64,000 bases of DNA. It comes from Halichoerus grypus. Lineage: Eukaryota > Chordata > Mammalia > Carnivora > Phocidae. Position 1 is the first letter of the stretch; every line of letters starts with the position of its first letter. The notes below the pieces were generated by a model. The model saw nothing but the letters and a program-made list of their open reading frames with translations, made no database searches and was not told the DNA's origin. The stretch lies in NCBI RefSeq assembly GCF_964656455.1, contig NC_135721.1, forward strand, positions 82,254,754-82,318,753. The letters are read 5' to 3'. Of this stretch, positions 12,192 through 26,045 are shown one piece after another. The position numbers and the translations under genes are program-made.

Positions 12192-12390
12192 AGGAGGGCC
12201 CTTGGTTTACAGCCAATGGATTCTGGTCAACTGATGGAGATTGGCTAATAGCTTTGAGAAGCTGAAACCAGAGAGTCTTTTGTTTTCTCTCTTTTCTTCT
12301 CTGTCTACACTCTGTCCTCTGCTATGGTCTGTGGTTAATGACCTCAGTATGTTTTGACTGCTAAATATTTTTGTTTGGGGAAGTAACTTT

Positions 12391-12582
12391 TCTTTTTTTT
12401 TTTTTTTAAGATTTTTAAAAATTTATTTGACGCAGAGAGAGAGAGCACAAGCATGAGCAGGAGGAGCAGCAGAGGGAGAGGGAGAAGCAGGCTCTCCCGA
12501 TGCAGGGCTCGATCCCAGGACCCTGGGGTCATGACCTGAGCCGGAGGCAGATGCTTAGCTGACTTTGCCACCCAGACGCCCC
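12391..12582 (-). mobile_element. Carnivore SINE, minus strand, inside the MRFAP1 retrocopy
   Basis: Reversed SINE with the end GCCACCCAGACGCCCC. The target duplication GGGGAAGTAA lies at 12377-12386 and 12583-12592. It therefore post-dates the retrocopy, giving the order older L1, retrocopy, SINE. Confidence 0.93.
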
Positions 12583-13783
12583 TGGGGAAGTAAATTTTAT
12601 TTGGAAAATGCTCTCCCAAGAGAATTAGTGCCTAAATTATAAACTCTTGTGGCAGTCACGTGTATTCCTGGCTTTGGTTATTTCTAAATTTTGAGGTGCT
12701 TTTCTCTTTCTTGTGTAACTTGATAGCTCCCTGGAACTTTGAGTCTGTGTCACATGAGACTCAGAGCTAGAGTTTTCCAGCTCTGGAGGTGCTGAAGGAG
12801 CTGCATTACTTCTAGAAGATTACTTCATGCAGCAACTGCTAAAGAAGCTGGAAAAGGGACAGGATGTGAATGGGGCTGATCTGGCTAGGACTGATGAATC
12901 AGAAGGGGCGGAGAGTGGTAGTGTCTGTATGTCGGGACTTCCATTTCTGTGTGAAACCAGATGTTAATTTTTTATTTTTTAAAGGTTTGGTAGAATTCAC
13001 CCAGGAAGCCCTCTGGGCCTGGGCTTTTCTTTGTCAGGAGGTTTTGAACATTAATTTAGTTTCCTTCCTTGTTTATTAGTTTGTTCAGATTTTCTATTTC
13101 TTCATGATTCAGATGTGGCAGATCATATGTTCCTAAGAATTTATCGATTTCTTCAAGATTATCTAATTTGTTAGCATATAATTGTCCTAGTATTCTTTTA
13201 TGACCCTTTGTATTTCTGTGGTGTCAGTTGTAATGTCTCCTCTCTTATTTCTGATTTCATTTATTTGAGTCCTCTATTTTTTCTTTGCAGTAAACCTAAA
13301 GGTTTGTCAATTTTGTTTCTTTTCAAAAAACCCACAGTAACTTTGTTAATTTTTCCTATTTGTCATCTATTCTCTATTTCATTTATGTGCTCTGATCATT
13401 GGTATCTCCTTCCTTCTGCTAATTTTGGGCTTAGTTTGTCTTGTTTTTCTCATTCTTTGGAGTATAGGGAGGTTGTCTATTTGAGAACTTCTTTATTCTT
13501 CATATAGGAATTTACTGCTACAAACTTCCCTCTTAGCATAGCTCCTGCAGCATTTCCAAAGTGTTAGTATGTTGTGTTTCCATTTGTTTCAAGATTATTT
13601 TTTATTTCCCTCTTGATTTTATCTTTGACCCATTGGTTGTTGTTTAATTTCCACACATTTGTGAATTTTCCAGTTTTCCTCCTGTTACTGATTTCTAGTT
13701 TCATACCATTGTGGTCAGAAAAGATACTTAGTATGATCTCGATCTTTTAAAAATTGGATTATTTGTTAAGAGTTTTTATCATG

Positions 13784-13968
13784 GGATGCCTGGGTGGCTG
13801 TTAAGTGTCTGCCTTTGGCTCAGCTCATGATCTTAGGGTCCTGGGATTGAGACCTGCATCAGGCTCCCTGCTCAGCGGGGAACCTGCTTCTCCCTCTCCC
13901 TCTGCCTGCCACTCCCCCTGCTTATATTCTCTCTCTCTGTCAAATAAATAAATAAAATCTTTTTAAAA
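13784..13968 (+). mobile_element. Carnivore SINE inside the older L1
   Basis: Head GGATGCCTGGGTGGCT, with a short deletion of the usual CAGTTGG text, then the body and the AATAAATAAAATCTTT tail. The target duplication AAGAGTTTTTATYATG flanks it at about 13768 and 13969. Confidence 0.93.
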
Positions 13969-15999
13969 AAAGAGTTTTTATTATGAAAGGACATCTCTGT
14001 TTTGTGATTTAACATATGATCTATCTTGGAGAATGTTCCACATGTGTTTGAGAAGAATGTGTATTCCGCTGCTGTTGAAGGGAGTGTTCTGTATATTCTC
14101 CAAAGTGAAGTTCAAGTACAATGTTTCTTTATTGATTTTCTGTCTGAGTGATCTATCCATTGTTGAAGGTAGGATATTAAAGTCCCATATTATTATCATA
14201 TTTTTGTCTATTACTTCCTTCAGCTCTGTTAATATTCGTTTAATATTTAAAGACTCTGATGTTGGGTGTGTATGTATTTACAATTGTCTTATCCTTTTGA
14301 TGAATTGACACCTTTATCATTATATAGTGACCTTTGTCTCTTGTTACAGTTTTTGACTTAAAGTCAATTTTATCTGATATAAGTATAGCTTCCTTGTTTT
14401 CTTTAGTTTTCATTTGTGTTGAATATTTTCTCCATCCTTATATTTTGAAACTATGTATGTCTTTGAAGCCAAAGTGAGTCTCCTGTAGGCCTTGTTTCTT
14501 TATCCATAAAGCCACTTTGTGCCTTTTGATTGGAAAATTTAATCTATTTACATCTTTATTAATTACTGATAGATATAGACTTACTATTGACATCTTACTG
14601 CTTTCTGGTTGCGGAGTTCCTTTGTTCCTTTCTGCCCTGCTTGCTGTTTTCCTTTTTGAACTAATCATTTTCAGTAGTAGTAAACTTTTTTTTTTTATCT
14701 TGTGTGTAGGCTTTTGTTTTGTGGTTACCATGAGACTTGCTTGAAACATCCCATAGATATAACTGTCTATTTAAGCTAACAACTTAGCTTCAATCACATG
14801 CAAAAACTCTACCTTTTTACTCTCCTCACACATTTTATATTTTTGATCCCACAATATACATTTTTATATAGTGTATTCATTAACAAATTATTGTAGTTAT
14901 AGCTATTTAATATCCTTTGTCCTTTAATCTTTACACTAGAGTTAAGTGCTTAACACACTTCCATATTACAATATTAGAATTTTCTGAATCTAACAATACA
15001 CTGTATACTTTTACCACTGTGTTGGATAATTTTATGTTTTAAAGATATAGTAACATCTTTTATTTCAGCTTGAATAGTTCCTTTTAGCTTTTCTTATAAG
15101 GCAGATCTAGTAGTAAAAATACTCCTGCAGTCTTTATTTGTGAGGCAAAGTCTTTATCTTGCTGTCATTTCTGAAGGATAGCTTTGCTTGAGAAAGTATT
15201 CTTGATTGACAGCTTTTTCTTTCAGTGCATAGTATATACCGTCCACTCTTCCCTGGCCTGTAAGGTCTGTGCTGAGAAACCCACTGACCTCATGGGGGTT
15301 CCCTCGTGTGAGATCATTTTTTTTTTCTCTTGGTGCTTTTACAATTCTCTCTTCATTTTTTATTTTAGGCAGTTTTATTACATAATGTGTCTTGTTGAAC
15401 AGTGCTTCAGTTTGAAATTTTGGGGTGAACTATTAGCTTTGTGAACTTGAATATCCAACCTCTTTCTAGGTTTGGGAAGTTCTCAGCCATCATTTTTTTA
15501 AATAAGCTTTCTACACTTTTCTCCCTCTCTTCTTCGGGGACTCCACTGATGTGGAGATTGTTTATACCATAAGTCCTGTGGGCTTTCTTCATGCCTTTGT
15601 ATTCTTTTTTCTTTTGGCTTCTCTGACTGAATAATTTTAAATGATCTGTCTTCAGGCTCACTCATTCTTTCTTCTGCTTGCTCCAGTTGGCAGTTGGAGC
15701 TCTCTTATGCTCTTTGCAGCAGTATTATATTCTGCTGCTCCTAAATTCCTCTTCAGTTCTTTTTTCTATTTCTATCTCTTTGCTGAGCTTCTCATGTTGT
15801 TCTTTTACTGTTTTCCTGATTCCATTAAATTTTATCTAATCTCTTATATATCTCTGAGAATCTTAATTTTGGGGGGACACTTTTTGAAAATTTTTTTGGA
15901 AAATTAAAATTTTTCTGGCAATTCCTGTATCTCTACTTCTCTGAGATTAAGTCCTGGAAGTTTACTTTGTCCCTTTGGTAGAATTGTGGGTCCCTGACT

Positions 16000-17655
16000 C
16001 TTACTGATCCTTGTAATTGTGCTTAGCTGTCTGCACATTTAAAGATGGAATCACCTCTTCCAGACTTTACTGACTGACTTTGGTGAGGACAGATTTCACC
16101 AGAAGATGGGGGCACGCTAGAGCATGTTGTGACTCTCTGTCTCATGGTGTTCGTCATCAAGTGTGGGCATGTGTGACTGCTCCAGGTCTGGAGGATGTGG
16201 TGACTTGTTGGCTCTGGCCACTGGGGTCCACAGCATTGGCAACTACATGATCCTTGAAGAATGCTGTAGTGGATCCACAGAGGCTGCAAGGATTGTTGGT
16301 GTCCTCTCCAGGCTTAGTGACAGTGGTGTGGCCCACAGACTGGGGCTCGTGGTGACTCTAGAGACTATAGAGAACACCTGTAAGTGCTTGCATCATGGTG
16401 GAGGCTGGCCTCAAGCACATATACTGTGGTGGCGGCCAGAGCAGGCAGCAAGGCAGGGACCGACCATAAGCACACTGGCAGTTGTGAGGCTCTTGGCTAT
16501 CAGTTTGCAACACCATGGCTGCTGGTTCTTGCCACATGTGCACAGAAGTCAAGGCTGGTATTAGGAGACAGGTCAGGGGCCTGCAGGTACAAAGCTGGAG
16601 GGGCTAGCTCCAGATGAGCTCAGTGGTGCAGGCCAGTGTGGGTAAGATCCAGGCCCACCAGCTGCTGTGGTGGCTCTGACTCTCAGCATGCTCCCCAGGG
16701 GCGTGCGCACAGCAGGGAAGGCCAGTGACAGGGCTCTGGGGTGGGTATGCCGGTGCACAGCTAGGGGAGTAGCTATAGGTATAATATAAGGCTGAATCCG
16801 GGCCCCCAAACAGCTGTGGGCACTTGCTTTATTGATGTGCACTTCCATGGCTGCAGGATCTTGCCATGAGTGTGCACATGTCAATGGGGTTTAGTGACAG
16901 GGCATCAGGCCAATGACATGTGAGTACACATCTGTAGGTGCCAAATCCGAATGCATACAAATTGGCGGGGATTGGCTGCCGGGCTCTGGGCTTGTCTCCA
17001 GCCAGTGCACATGCCTGGCTCTAGGGACGGCATTTGCGGGAGGAAGTGGGGAGGGACACAGGTGGCAGATACATGCAAATGAGAACAGGTGTGGGGGAAA
17101 ACTGGTGACATCTGCAGGGGGTGTGCCATGGCTGTGCCTGCTTTGGATTACTTTAGTGATGAAAGCGGCTGGGCTTGGCTACGGAGCAAGTCACCAGCGA
17201 TCATGGTCCTTCCTGCTGTGTGGCTGATCCCGGTAGCCCTTGCTCTTCTTCCTTGTTCCCAACTGCCTATGTCTCAGCTTTGCAGGTCTCCAGGCTGGGT
17301 GAAACTGAGGCAGGCTCTTCAGGAGGTGCCCTCTGAGGCTGGGGACACTGATTGCTCCCTCTGTCCCCCCTTTCCCAGAGCGGGGACTCCTTCTAGCTGG
17401 CGAGGTGTCTTCTGGCATTGAGCAGTGCTGGCTTGGGGGGTGAGATGACACACGCAAAAGGAAGCTGTTCTTTCACTTTTTGTGCAGTTATCCTCAATTT
17501 CGTATTCCACTTTGTTGCCAAAGGTTCCTTATTAGACTCCAGAGCTCTCTGAGAGCTGCTTTTGTTCGTGGAGAGCTGTCCAGTGTTTTATCTCTGTGGA
17601 GAGTTGGAGGCTGGGGTCTCCTCCTCTGCCATATGGTTATGTCACTCCTATATAG
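16000..17655 (-). promoter_or_regulatory. 5'UTR of the older L1 (decayed)
   Basis: GC-richer DNA between the ORF1 remnants and the element's 5' tip. ORFs of up to 133 codons occur on both strands but show no domain and follow from the base composition. Read minus, the tip contains CCATATGGCAGAGGAGG, a degraded counterpart of the YY1-type start of the young L1. Confidence 0.65.
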
Positions 17656-17659
17656 TTTT

Positions 17660-18129
17660 AAATAGACTTTTTTGTTCTATGTAAGAGGTAAACAGTTATT
17701 TTTAAGTACAGAGTTAATTTTTTAAAGCTGCACCAACAATATAAAATATAGGATGTAGTTAGTACGGGGTTGCCATAAATCCCCCCACCCCAGGGTGAGG
17801 TAGATTTGTCTAATTGGTTGACGAATTTTGACAATGACTTTCAGTAGCTTTGTTCAAACTATTTGACAACTTTAGATATGAACAAATCATCTACTCTTCA
17901 AATGACCACACCCAGAAGAGCTGTACGATGGAGATGAGAGAAGGGATTGTTTATGTCTGCATGGATAGAAACCGGTGTGAAAAACACAAATGGATAGGAG
18001 GCAATGTATAGCCATGCCAAAGACAGCCACTGGGTAACCAGGCCCCAGATAACGATTTATAAAGGAAAAAAGCACATCCCTAAACAGACAGAAGTGGAGA
18101 GAGATGAAGAAGGGAAAAATGGAAACACT
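17660..18129. other. Single-copy DNA, no gene seen
   Basis: No recognisable coding or repeat sequence. Confidence 0.4.
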
Positions 18130-18365
18130 TTGGATGACTGAATAAAAACATGGCCACTTCAAATGTTTGTCCGTACAATACAATAATCACTAGCCATATG
18201 TACCTATTAAAATTTAAGTTAATTAAAAATAAATTAAATTAAAAATTAATTTCCTTAGTCACACTTGCTCCATTTCAAGTGCTCAGTAACCACATTGGCT
18301 ATTGGCTTTTACAGTGGACAGTACAGATACAGACTATTTCCTTCATTACAGAAATGAGAGCACAC
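18130..18365. mobile_element. Old hAT-Charlie type MITE (MER3/MER58-like)
   Basis: Text such as CATTTCAAGTGCTCAGTAAC, CACATTGGCTATTGGCT and GGACAGTACAGATA resembles the non-autonomous hAT elements common in all placental mammals. The exact family is uncertain. Confidence 0.5.
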
Positions 18366-19004
18366 TGACTTCAGTGGATTCTATTCCATAACTAACAGAG
18401 TTATATAAAAATAACATTTAACATATATAATGAGCACCTAGTATGCACATTTCTGCTGCTGGTTTAGTTGGGGGGAGATGAGGAGGTGTTGGTTGAGACT
18501 CTGGGACATGGCTTCAAGGTGTCACAGTAAAATAAATTATCATGGAGAAGGCTCTATATTTCTGAACAATGGCAAAACCATTTCGAGAGAGCCACATGGA
18601 AGGAACTCTCCTTGCCTTCACACAAATGAAAGAGAAATTTACCCTGCAAAACATTTTCTGTCAAGGGGCTGCAATCCCACGTAGAAGAGTAAACATGGGA
18701 AGGAAGCAAAGCCTTTCTTGGTAACTAATCAATAAGACTGTGTACTCAAAGCAAGTGAGAAGCAAGATCTAGCAAGTAAGGGCCTGAAGCCTGAACCACA
18801 AATCAGTCATCCTATCATATGTGATAAAAGGCTTGAGTAGCTGGGAACTAAGAAGAAGATCCATAGGGCCAAGACAGCCCTGAGCAGAAACCTGGCTAAG
18901 GTCTCTGAGCACAAAGGGTGTGTCCTTTATCTTTAGTTAAGCAGAAATCTGTGTCTTGAATGGCACACAGTATTATAATGGGTGGGCTCAGTCATTCTGT
19001 AGCA

Positions 19005-19180
19005 GAATTTCTCAACTCGTCTCACATATTAGCATCAACACAGAGCTTTTGAGTACCCCATGGCCAAGCCAGACCCAAGCCAAGCCCATTTATATCAGAC
19101 TCTCTGGGTGCGATTCAGGCATCAGCCTTTTTTAAAAACTCCCCAGATGATTGTAACATGCAGCCAAAGTCGAGAAAGAA
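19005..19180 (+). mobile_element. MER20-like hAT DNA transposon fragment
   Basis: Inverted-repeat-like ends, TTTCTCAACTCG at the left and AGTCGAGAAAG at the right, surround AATTTATATCAGACTCTCTGGG-like and AGGCATCAGCCTTTTTT text. The order matches MER20 as I remember it. No transposase is present, as usual for this family. Confidence 0.65.
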
Positions 19181-21016
19181 TACCTGTAGAAACTGACATG
19201 GAAAAACTTCTAGACGTATAGAAAAAGGCAAGTCAGGGACTTAGGGTTTCCAGTCTGCCTTAAGACCTTGGAAATCATCATTCCCATCCTCACAAGAAAA
19301 ATGCTGAGCAAACTGAAAAGAACTCTTCTTAGATCCATCAGAGAACCGAGGTCACAGGGCAAATTGTCACCGCAAAGCTGGAGGGAAGGACACGGAGAGT
19401 CACAACCTACTGGGGGCAAATATAGTCACTGGTACCAGCCACTGGTGGGAATGCTTCAGGGGTGAGTGACTAATAGCTGGAGACTGCATGTGGGCCCACT
19501 TGGCAGATACAAACCCCTGGGGGCTTAGTCTGGGGGAGGGAAGGTGTGGCTGGATATTGGGAATTTTACCTCCAGGAGCCCTAACAAATTCTAAGAGTGA
19601 AGAGATGAAGATCAGGAGAAAACCCTCTCCTGCTTCCAGATGTAGGAGGGGAAAAGTAATTACTCTGAAACCTGCCCAGAGCACTCAGCTCTCCGTTTCA
19701 CAGAGCTTGACCTCAGGGAAATTATCTTAAATTATCTTACCAGATCTTAACTGATTGGAATCTTATTAGAGACTATCTACCTGGGCTGATGGACTATGGA
19801 GGGGGGCATGGCTGGGGAGAAAAAGGGACTGTTGTGGGATGAAATCTGAATTCTAGTTTGGCTGGCTGTAAGTTCATGAAGAGCAGGGTGTTCGAGAGAC
19901 TGTGCTTCCTGGGGCCGGTGTGCCTTGCCTGGGAAAGCTGGCACGACATATTTCATTGTGATCACTTGCCCGACGAATGTCAGACAGTAAATAGATCTGA
20001 GCCAGAGGTGGCAATAACACTCTAGACTGGGATACACAGTTAAAGGTTTTGGAGAAGGTAGAGTCTGACCCTGGTCCTGAATCCTGATATCCGACCTTTT
20101 GGTGGAGAACAGCAACCCAGAGACAGGGATTCCACCGAAGGTGAGCAGTCAGGTCCATCAGGTGTGCTGAACCCTGTCCAGTGCACCCCCTCTCACAGCT
20201 GCCTGAGGAACAGGGACAGCCACTTCCCACGGTTTTGGAAGTATGGAGGAAAGTACAAGGTTAGGAGAAGCACAGGTGAGTGGACAGGAGCTGCAGGATG
20301 GGGGCAGGAGGCGTGGGAATTTGTGTGGGACGAAGTGTTCAGAGTTCTCCTGGAGGTCGTGAGAAACCACTGGCCATATTCTTTTTCTTGGAAATTACAC
20401 ACAAAAGTGCAACCGACATAATCAAAACAGCAGCTTATTTCATCATTTCGGTGGATTAGTTCATGAGCTAAAGACCAGGGGCTATGGTCCCCAGCAGGAG
20501 AGCTTCCCACTGACTCTTTTATTGGACAGACTGCTTCTCCCTTCAAAAATAAAACCAAAGGCAGTCTCTGCTGCTAGTTTGTAGCTGCTTCACACAGCAA
20601 TAGGACACGGACCTGCCATGTGGTTATGTGGTTGTTTGGTTTGTATTTTTTTCTGTTTGTGTAATGGCAATCCCCTCAAGGATGTCACTTAAACTCCAGC
20701 CTCCTGTTCAGGAGCTTCTCACCTATAAACTATGAACTTCCACCAAATGAAAAAATTATATATAGAGAGAAGCTCCATTTTATATACTATAATACATAAA
20801 GGCCAAAAAAAAATAAGCATCAACTTTGTCTACCACCAACAGATAGTTGTCACTTGTGCAGTATGACCTTGAACTACACCTTTTGTTCTCAAGTGAAAAA
20901 CTTCTATATTGAATATTCAGTAAATATTTACTGAGAAATTATTTCACTCCACCAATCTTGCCCTTTCCATGTATAAATTGACACCTAGAGTCCTAAGGCC
21001 TTTTGGTTTTCTTTTT
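19181..21016. other. Single-copy DNA, no gene seen
   Basis: Several overlapping ORFs of 60-120 codons lie on both strands between 19200 and 20560, with no recognisable domain or conserved look. No exon could be supported. Confidence 0.4.
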
Positions 21017-21187
21017 TCTTTTTTTTTTTTAAGATTTTGTTTATTTGAGAGAGAGCAAAAGCGAGAGAGATCACAGAGGGAGAGGGAGAAGCAGGCTCGC
21101 TGCTGAGCAGGGAGCCCAATTCAGGGCTGGGATCATGACTTGAGCCAAAGGCAGACACTTAACGGACTGAGCCACCCAGGCGCCCCT
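21017..21187 (-). mobile_element. Carnivore SINE, minus strand
   Basis: Reversed tail, GAGAGAG stretch and reversed head TGAGCCACCCAGGCGCCCC. Imperfect target duplication CTTTTGGTTT / CTTTTGGGTTT. Confidence 0.9.
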
Positions 21188-21339
21188 GGGCTTTTGGGTT
21201 TAAATTTTTGTTTTCTAATCAATAAAGTCTGTTTTACTTAATTTTTTTACCATTGATTGACTAATTTCACCCCTTGTTGACCTTTGTTGGGCTGTGCCTT
21301 CTAAGACGTGGTCCAGCCGTCCCTGCCCTCCTTTAGTGC

Positions 21340-21725
21340 TCTATAGACTTGAGTGCAGGTCCAGCACTGGCCCTTTCCTACCTGGAGGGCCGTCTGTTGA
21401 CCTGGTTCTTCACCTGACTGCAGCTACCTGACTCCATTCATTCCTCTGCTCAAAAGTCACAACCTTAGAGAGACTTTCCCATTCATACTATTACAGCTCC
21501 CCATAACCTGTCACGTTATAATCCTTTACCCTTCTTTACTTTTCCTCCAAGTACTTATCATGACTTAAAAACCCAATACTTATGTGTTTGTTTGATCAGT
21601 GTGGTTTCTCCACTAGAATATAACCTTTAAGAAAACATAGGCTTTATCATTTTAGTTCACCACTGCATTCCCATAGTCTAAAGAGTACCAGTACAGGGTA
21701 AACTTTCAACATTTAAAAGAACTAA
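21340..21725 (+). mobile_element. LINE-2 3'-end fragment
   Basis: CTCCACTAGAATATAACCTT and CACTGCATTCCCATAGT followed by text like AGTACAGGGTAAACTTTCAA match the L2 3' region in plus orientation. Heavily diverged, no ORF. Confidence 0.6.
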
Positions 21726-22682
21726 AGAATGCTCAAGGGAACCTCTTCATTAAGCAAAGAATTTTTTTATATGCAAATAATCAACTTCTAAACTATCTTA
21801 CTCATTAGGACAGAGTCAGTTGAAGTTGGAGGTGTCTTTTTTCAGAAAAGCCACAAGTTTGTTCAGCTGATCAGAACAAAGACAGGAAGCTACTGCTGGT
21901 GAAGATTTGATCTACTTGAGTTTGGCCGTGGGAGTTTATGATGGAATTCCCAAGGGGACAAACAGAGATGCCCTGAAACTAAAGCTCAGGTCTGACATGG
22001 ATTATAGCCAGATTAGCCATGAAGTAAGACTATACACTGGGTGAAATTTCAGAAAAGAAAAAAAGCCTTACCTGTCACACTCCTACTTCGGCCCACCTGA
22101 TTACTACTATGTGGCAGGTATTTTCCTCCTAGAAGAGTGAATTGATCAAAATAAATGATCATATTCTGATTGTTCAGGGTCATTGTATAGTAACCATTAA
22201 GGAGAGGAAAACAAGAATGGGGTTCAGTAAAATTCAATGAAGTGTGCTTCATTTGCATAATGTTTCCCAGTGCCTCATGGGACTATGCTAAAGAGCAGTT
22301 TGCATGGTTGGACAGTCAGAGCATGATCCCTTAAAGAAGAGCACTCAACTTTATTCTAGAGTGTGAAATGAAGGACACCAGGACTGGATAATCTACAGCT
22401 CACATGGCATATATGTTTTATGACTAAGGCTATCTTCATAGTCCAAGTCAAATTCCAAGGGGACTTCTGCACCATTTGTAATGACAAAAATTTATTAATA
22501 CTTTCTGGACACAAAGTCTTATATTTCTACAAAGTAACTGTGGAAATGAGGGATTATATTAAATATATAAAACTAAGATATAAATATATATCTAAAACTA
22601 TATTTTTCAAACCAAAGATGCTGATATTAGGGGGCTATTTCCTATACTCATGTTAATGAGCAAGGAAGTTACTAGCAAATGA
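21726..22682. other. Single-copy DNA, no gene seen
   Basis: Short chance ORFs only; nothing recognised. Confidence 0.4.
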
Positions 22683-22696
22683 AGAGGTGACAATTG

Positions 22697-22878
22697 GGGA
22701 TGCCTGGGTGGCTCAGTCAGTTAAGCGTCTGCCTTTGGCTCAGGTCATGATCCCAGGGTCCTTGGATTGAGTCCTGTGTTAGGCTCCTTGCTCAGTGGGA
22801 AGCCTACCTCTCCCTCTGTCTGCCACTCCCCTTGCTTGTGCTCTCTCTCTCTGTCTGACAAATAAATATATTTTTTTT
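22697..22878 (+). mobile_element. Carnivore SINE
   Basis: Head GGATGCCTGGGTGGCTCAGT, body and AAATAAATATATT tail. The target duplication AAGAGGTRACAAT lies at about 22683 and 22880. Confidence 0.93.
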
Positions 22879-22892
22879 AAAGAGGTAACAAT

Positions 22893-24970
22893 CATACCTG
22901 AAGGTATTAATGGGCTCAATAATTGACCACTGTTATTGTCATCATCATTTCCTTCTTTTTCATTTCTCCTTCACTGGAAAGAAAGAAATCAATTAACAGA
23001 AGGCATCTTTCACAGCAAGAACCTTACTGTGTAAAATTCGTGAGGCCCAGGTGACAAGCAGACCTGTCGAAACCCATGATGAGACATACTGGGTCCAAAT
23101 TTTTAGCCTGATTTTCCTTAGAAACATCTCTCTCCCATTTCCTGCTTTGTTCATATCACAAAAAGGCTGACTCATACTTTTAATGAACATTTTCCAATAA
23201 CAAGTTTCTGTGCTCATTGGTCAGCCAGCGTCCAGTTAGGTATGGCCAAGGAAAGGTGTGAGAGACCCACCACGGTTTTATCTTCTGCTGGGTGATGCCA
23301 GCTCCTAGGCTCTGGTGATGCCATCTTCACCTTAGTTCCCTCCAGCATTAGGTCATAACACTGTCTGGCTGTTGCCAACCTCTGGTGGCAGCTCCATCCC
23401 TTTCTGGTATTCTAGCTTGATTCAGCTTCCAAGGCCTACCTCTAAATGGGACTTTCTCCATGGGGTCTTCTGAGATGATTTCCTCTGTATCTGGGGTTTT
23501 CCATAATAATCTACTACTATCAAATTTCCCTATGCACTGTAATTTATCTCTTGAGCTTTTTATATCTGCTAAATGAGGAGATTGGACTAAGTCACCAGTT
23601 CTCAAAGTTAGTGGCAAATCAGTTGGATACGAAGAGTTCACTGATAGTACAAATTTCTAATCTCCACTAATCTCCATTCCTAATGAATCCAAATTCCTCA
23701 AAGAATACAAGGGAAGAAAAGGAAGCGAGACATGAGAAGCCTCATATCCAATGAATGATTTATTCTTATGCAGCTTGTCTGAATAATATGAAGGGCCTAA
23801 GATAAACTCAAACTTAAACATGCTAGGTTTTTTTTTTTAACTTAATTTGAATTGTTGATAGAACTAGATCCAAAGCTGTTATGATTGCTTCTTTTTATGG
23901 AATGGATTTAAATTGGATATTTTCTTGTAATATTACCTTAACTCTTCAAATATCCTAAGGACATGGCAATAAAGCATAAGATAAGTTATAGACATTAGGA
24001 AAGAATGCACTCTTTCCAACACAAAATCTTGTCTGGACCCTGACAGCAAAAGATTGTGAGCTTTTTTTGACATGCCAAAATTCCAGTCTGATGGGGAAGC
24101 TATAGCCTCAGTGTTCCAGGCTGTAACCTACAAATTATATCACTGCCCCAGGCAGACAAGGCCACAGTTAAAACCATTTACCCAATGAAAGCAATTTAAT
24201 ACCAAAATGGTAAAATACAGATATAGTTTTGTTTTTTGTTTTTTTTTTTTTGCAATGCAAAGTAGTATAGATCCTTGAACCTTCTTAAACCACAACTTAT
24301 TTTTTTCTGGAAGCCTGAGAAATCATAAAGGTGAAGAGCATGGATGCTTTTTCACCACTACTCCAAACCCCAAAATCGAAAGGAAAAGAATGGGAGATAG
24401 TCAGCTTACCTGCTGCTGTGATGTGGAAGGCTTCCAACCCTGTTTTGTAAGGCACTGCTGACTGGTAATCAAGTCACTTCATGATTTAATGTACCTTGAT
24501 TAGCATAGCAATTTGCTATACCTTCCTCAAAAAGCACTAATCAATTTGAGCAACTAGTAGAGTGAAAACACCACACAAATTGCTCTCATGGCCCCAAATT
24601 ACTAATCAATTTTGAAAACCTAAATCACTCTGCATTTTACACTGTCATTCCTCACTTGACATTTTTAATATCTCTCAGGACTCTAAATTCTGAGGAATGA
24701 GTTTTCATAGCAAATAATGAACTGAAATGATATTATATTTTGGCTTAAGGATTGTCATTTTTTGCCCTCAACACATACGCCTTCTGCTCCTAAAGAGTTG
24801 ATGTGTGTGTGTCCAAGAGAGAGCAAGTTATTTTAATAATCGAGGTGGTGGCGAAGTAGTTGAGCCACTCTTCCTCACTTGAGAAAGGAAACTGCTGCAT
24901 TTATAAAAATTTTGGTTTAACTATATGAATGAGATACTGGTGCATTATTAATTGAATGGTAAGAATATTA
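22893..24970. other. Single-copy DNA, no gene seen
   Basis: AT-rich DNA with a poly-T-rich tract near 24232-24252. ORFs below 100 codons without recognisable domains. Confidence 0.4.
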
Positions 24971-25080
24971 AAGCCACAGCATTTTAGAATTGGGAAGGGA
25001 TTGTAGGAACCATCCATCCCAGTCCCTACCTTGGCTAGAGAGGTGAAGTCACGCAAGTATTCAGCATCTGCCCCCAGGCC
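24971..25080. mobile_element. Ancient interspersed repeat remnant (MIR-like text)
   Basis: TTTTAGAATTGGGAAGGGAT and CTAGAGAGGTGAAGTCACGC resemble an ancient mammalian repeat in which a GGAAGGGACC block precedes a MIR-like GAGGTGAAGT block. The family is not resolved. Confidence 0.35.
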
Positions 25081-25983
25081 TCCTCGATCCAGACCCAGGC
25101 TAATGGCCTCTACCACGCATGAAATTTTTCCTCTAGTACCACGTTAATAGGTGTGAAATTACTGCCAAGGGGAACTGAGAGGCTTCTAATGCACCACATT
25201 AGCCATATGCCCTGCAAAACTGCTTCTCCTAGGTGATTTCAAGATGCACTGATCTCATCCAACCCGTCAAAATGTTTGCAATATTTTAAGTAGGGTAAAC
25301 CGCTTCCTAAATTGAGATTTCTTTGTTTCAGATAGGAGTAGATTAGACTTTTTTTTTTTTTCTCCCTTGCTTAGCAATTGAATTAAATCAGGAACCATCT
25401 GGATCCTCCAGCAATAACACATTTATTACAGAAAGATTGGGACAGCTCTTTGGAAATGAAGTCTGAAGACCAAAGTTCTGCATGTAACAGTCATTCGTTA
25501 GCAGAGTCTGGAGATAAAAAGTGCTCTGAGATGCTCTGCTTACTTATAAAGATCCGAATATCGAATTTCAAATTACAAACTGTTGTGTCTCAGCATAACA
25601 GCTGTAGATCACTGACTCAGGGCAAGAAGGTACCACCACCGGGAAAGCCAAGACAAGGCAGGGATGGAAAACAAGGAATGAGCAGACTATTAGGTCAAGC
25701 ATTCCAAGGCACCAAAAACCTGAGACATTGTCCTGAAGTTAGGCAACATACAGGTTCCAAATGTTGGGGATGAGACAAAGAGTTGCAAATCAGGCTGGCA
25801 AGCATGTCAACGGAGCTTGGCATGGCACGGCAGGGCTGCAAAGCGATGGTGATGCTTGCAATGCTCTGAACAAGGAGACCGGAGTTAAGGGAGCCTTGTT
25901 TATCTTTCCATGAGCATCACAGGTGAACAATCATTTTTGTTTTTCCTTAAAATGGCTTTTTAGTGAAGTATATACTTCAATTA
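25081..25983. other. Single-copy DNA, no gene seen
   Basis: Contains one 107-codon ORF (25450-25773, plus) with no recognised domain. I treat it as chance. Confidence 0.4.
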
Positions 25984-26000
25984 AAAAATGAATGAATGAA

Positions 26001-26039
<39 letters not shown>

Positions 26040-26045
26040 AAATAA
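25984..26045. repeat. (AATG)n/(AAAT)n microsatellite
   Basis: Three AATG units followed by about a dozen AAAT units. It may be the remnant of a retroposon tail, but no SINE body remains beside it. Confidence 0.92.

Noticed and set aside
16163..16564. 133-codon ORF as a gene
   Set aside because: Falls inside the decayed 5'UTR of the older L1, with competing ORFs in other frames.
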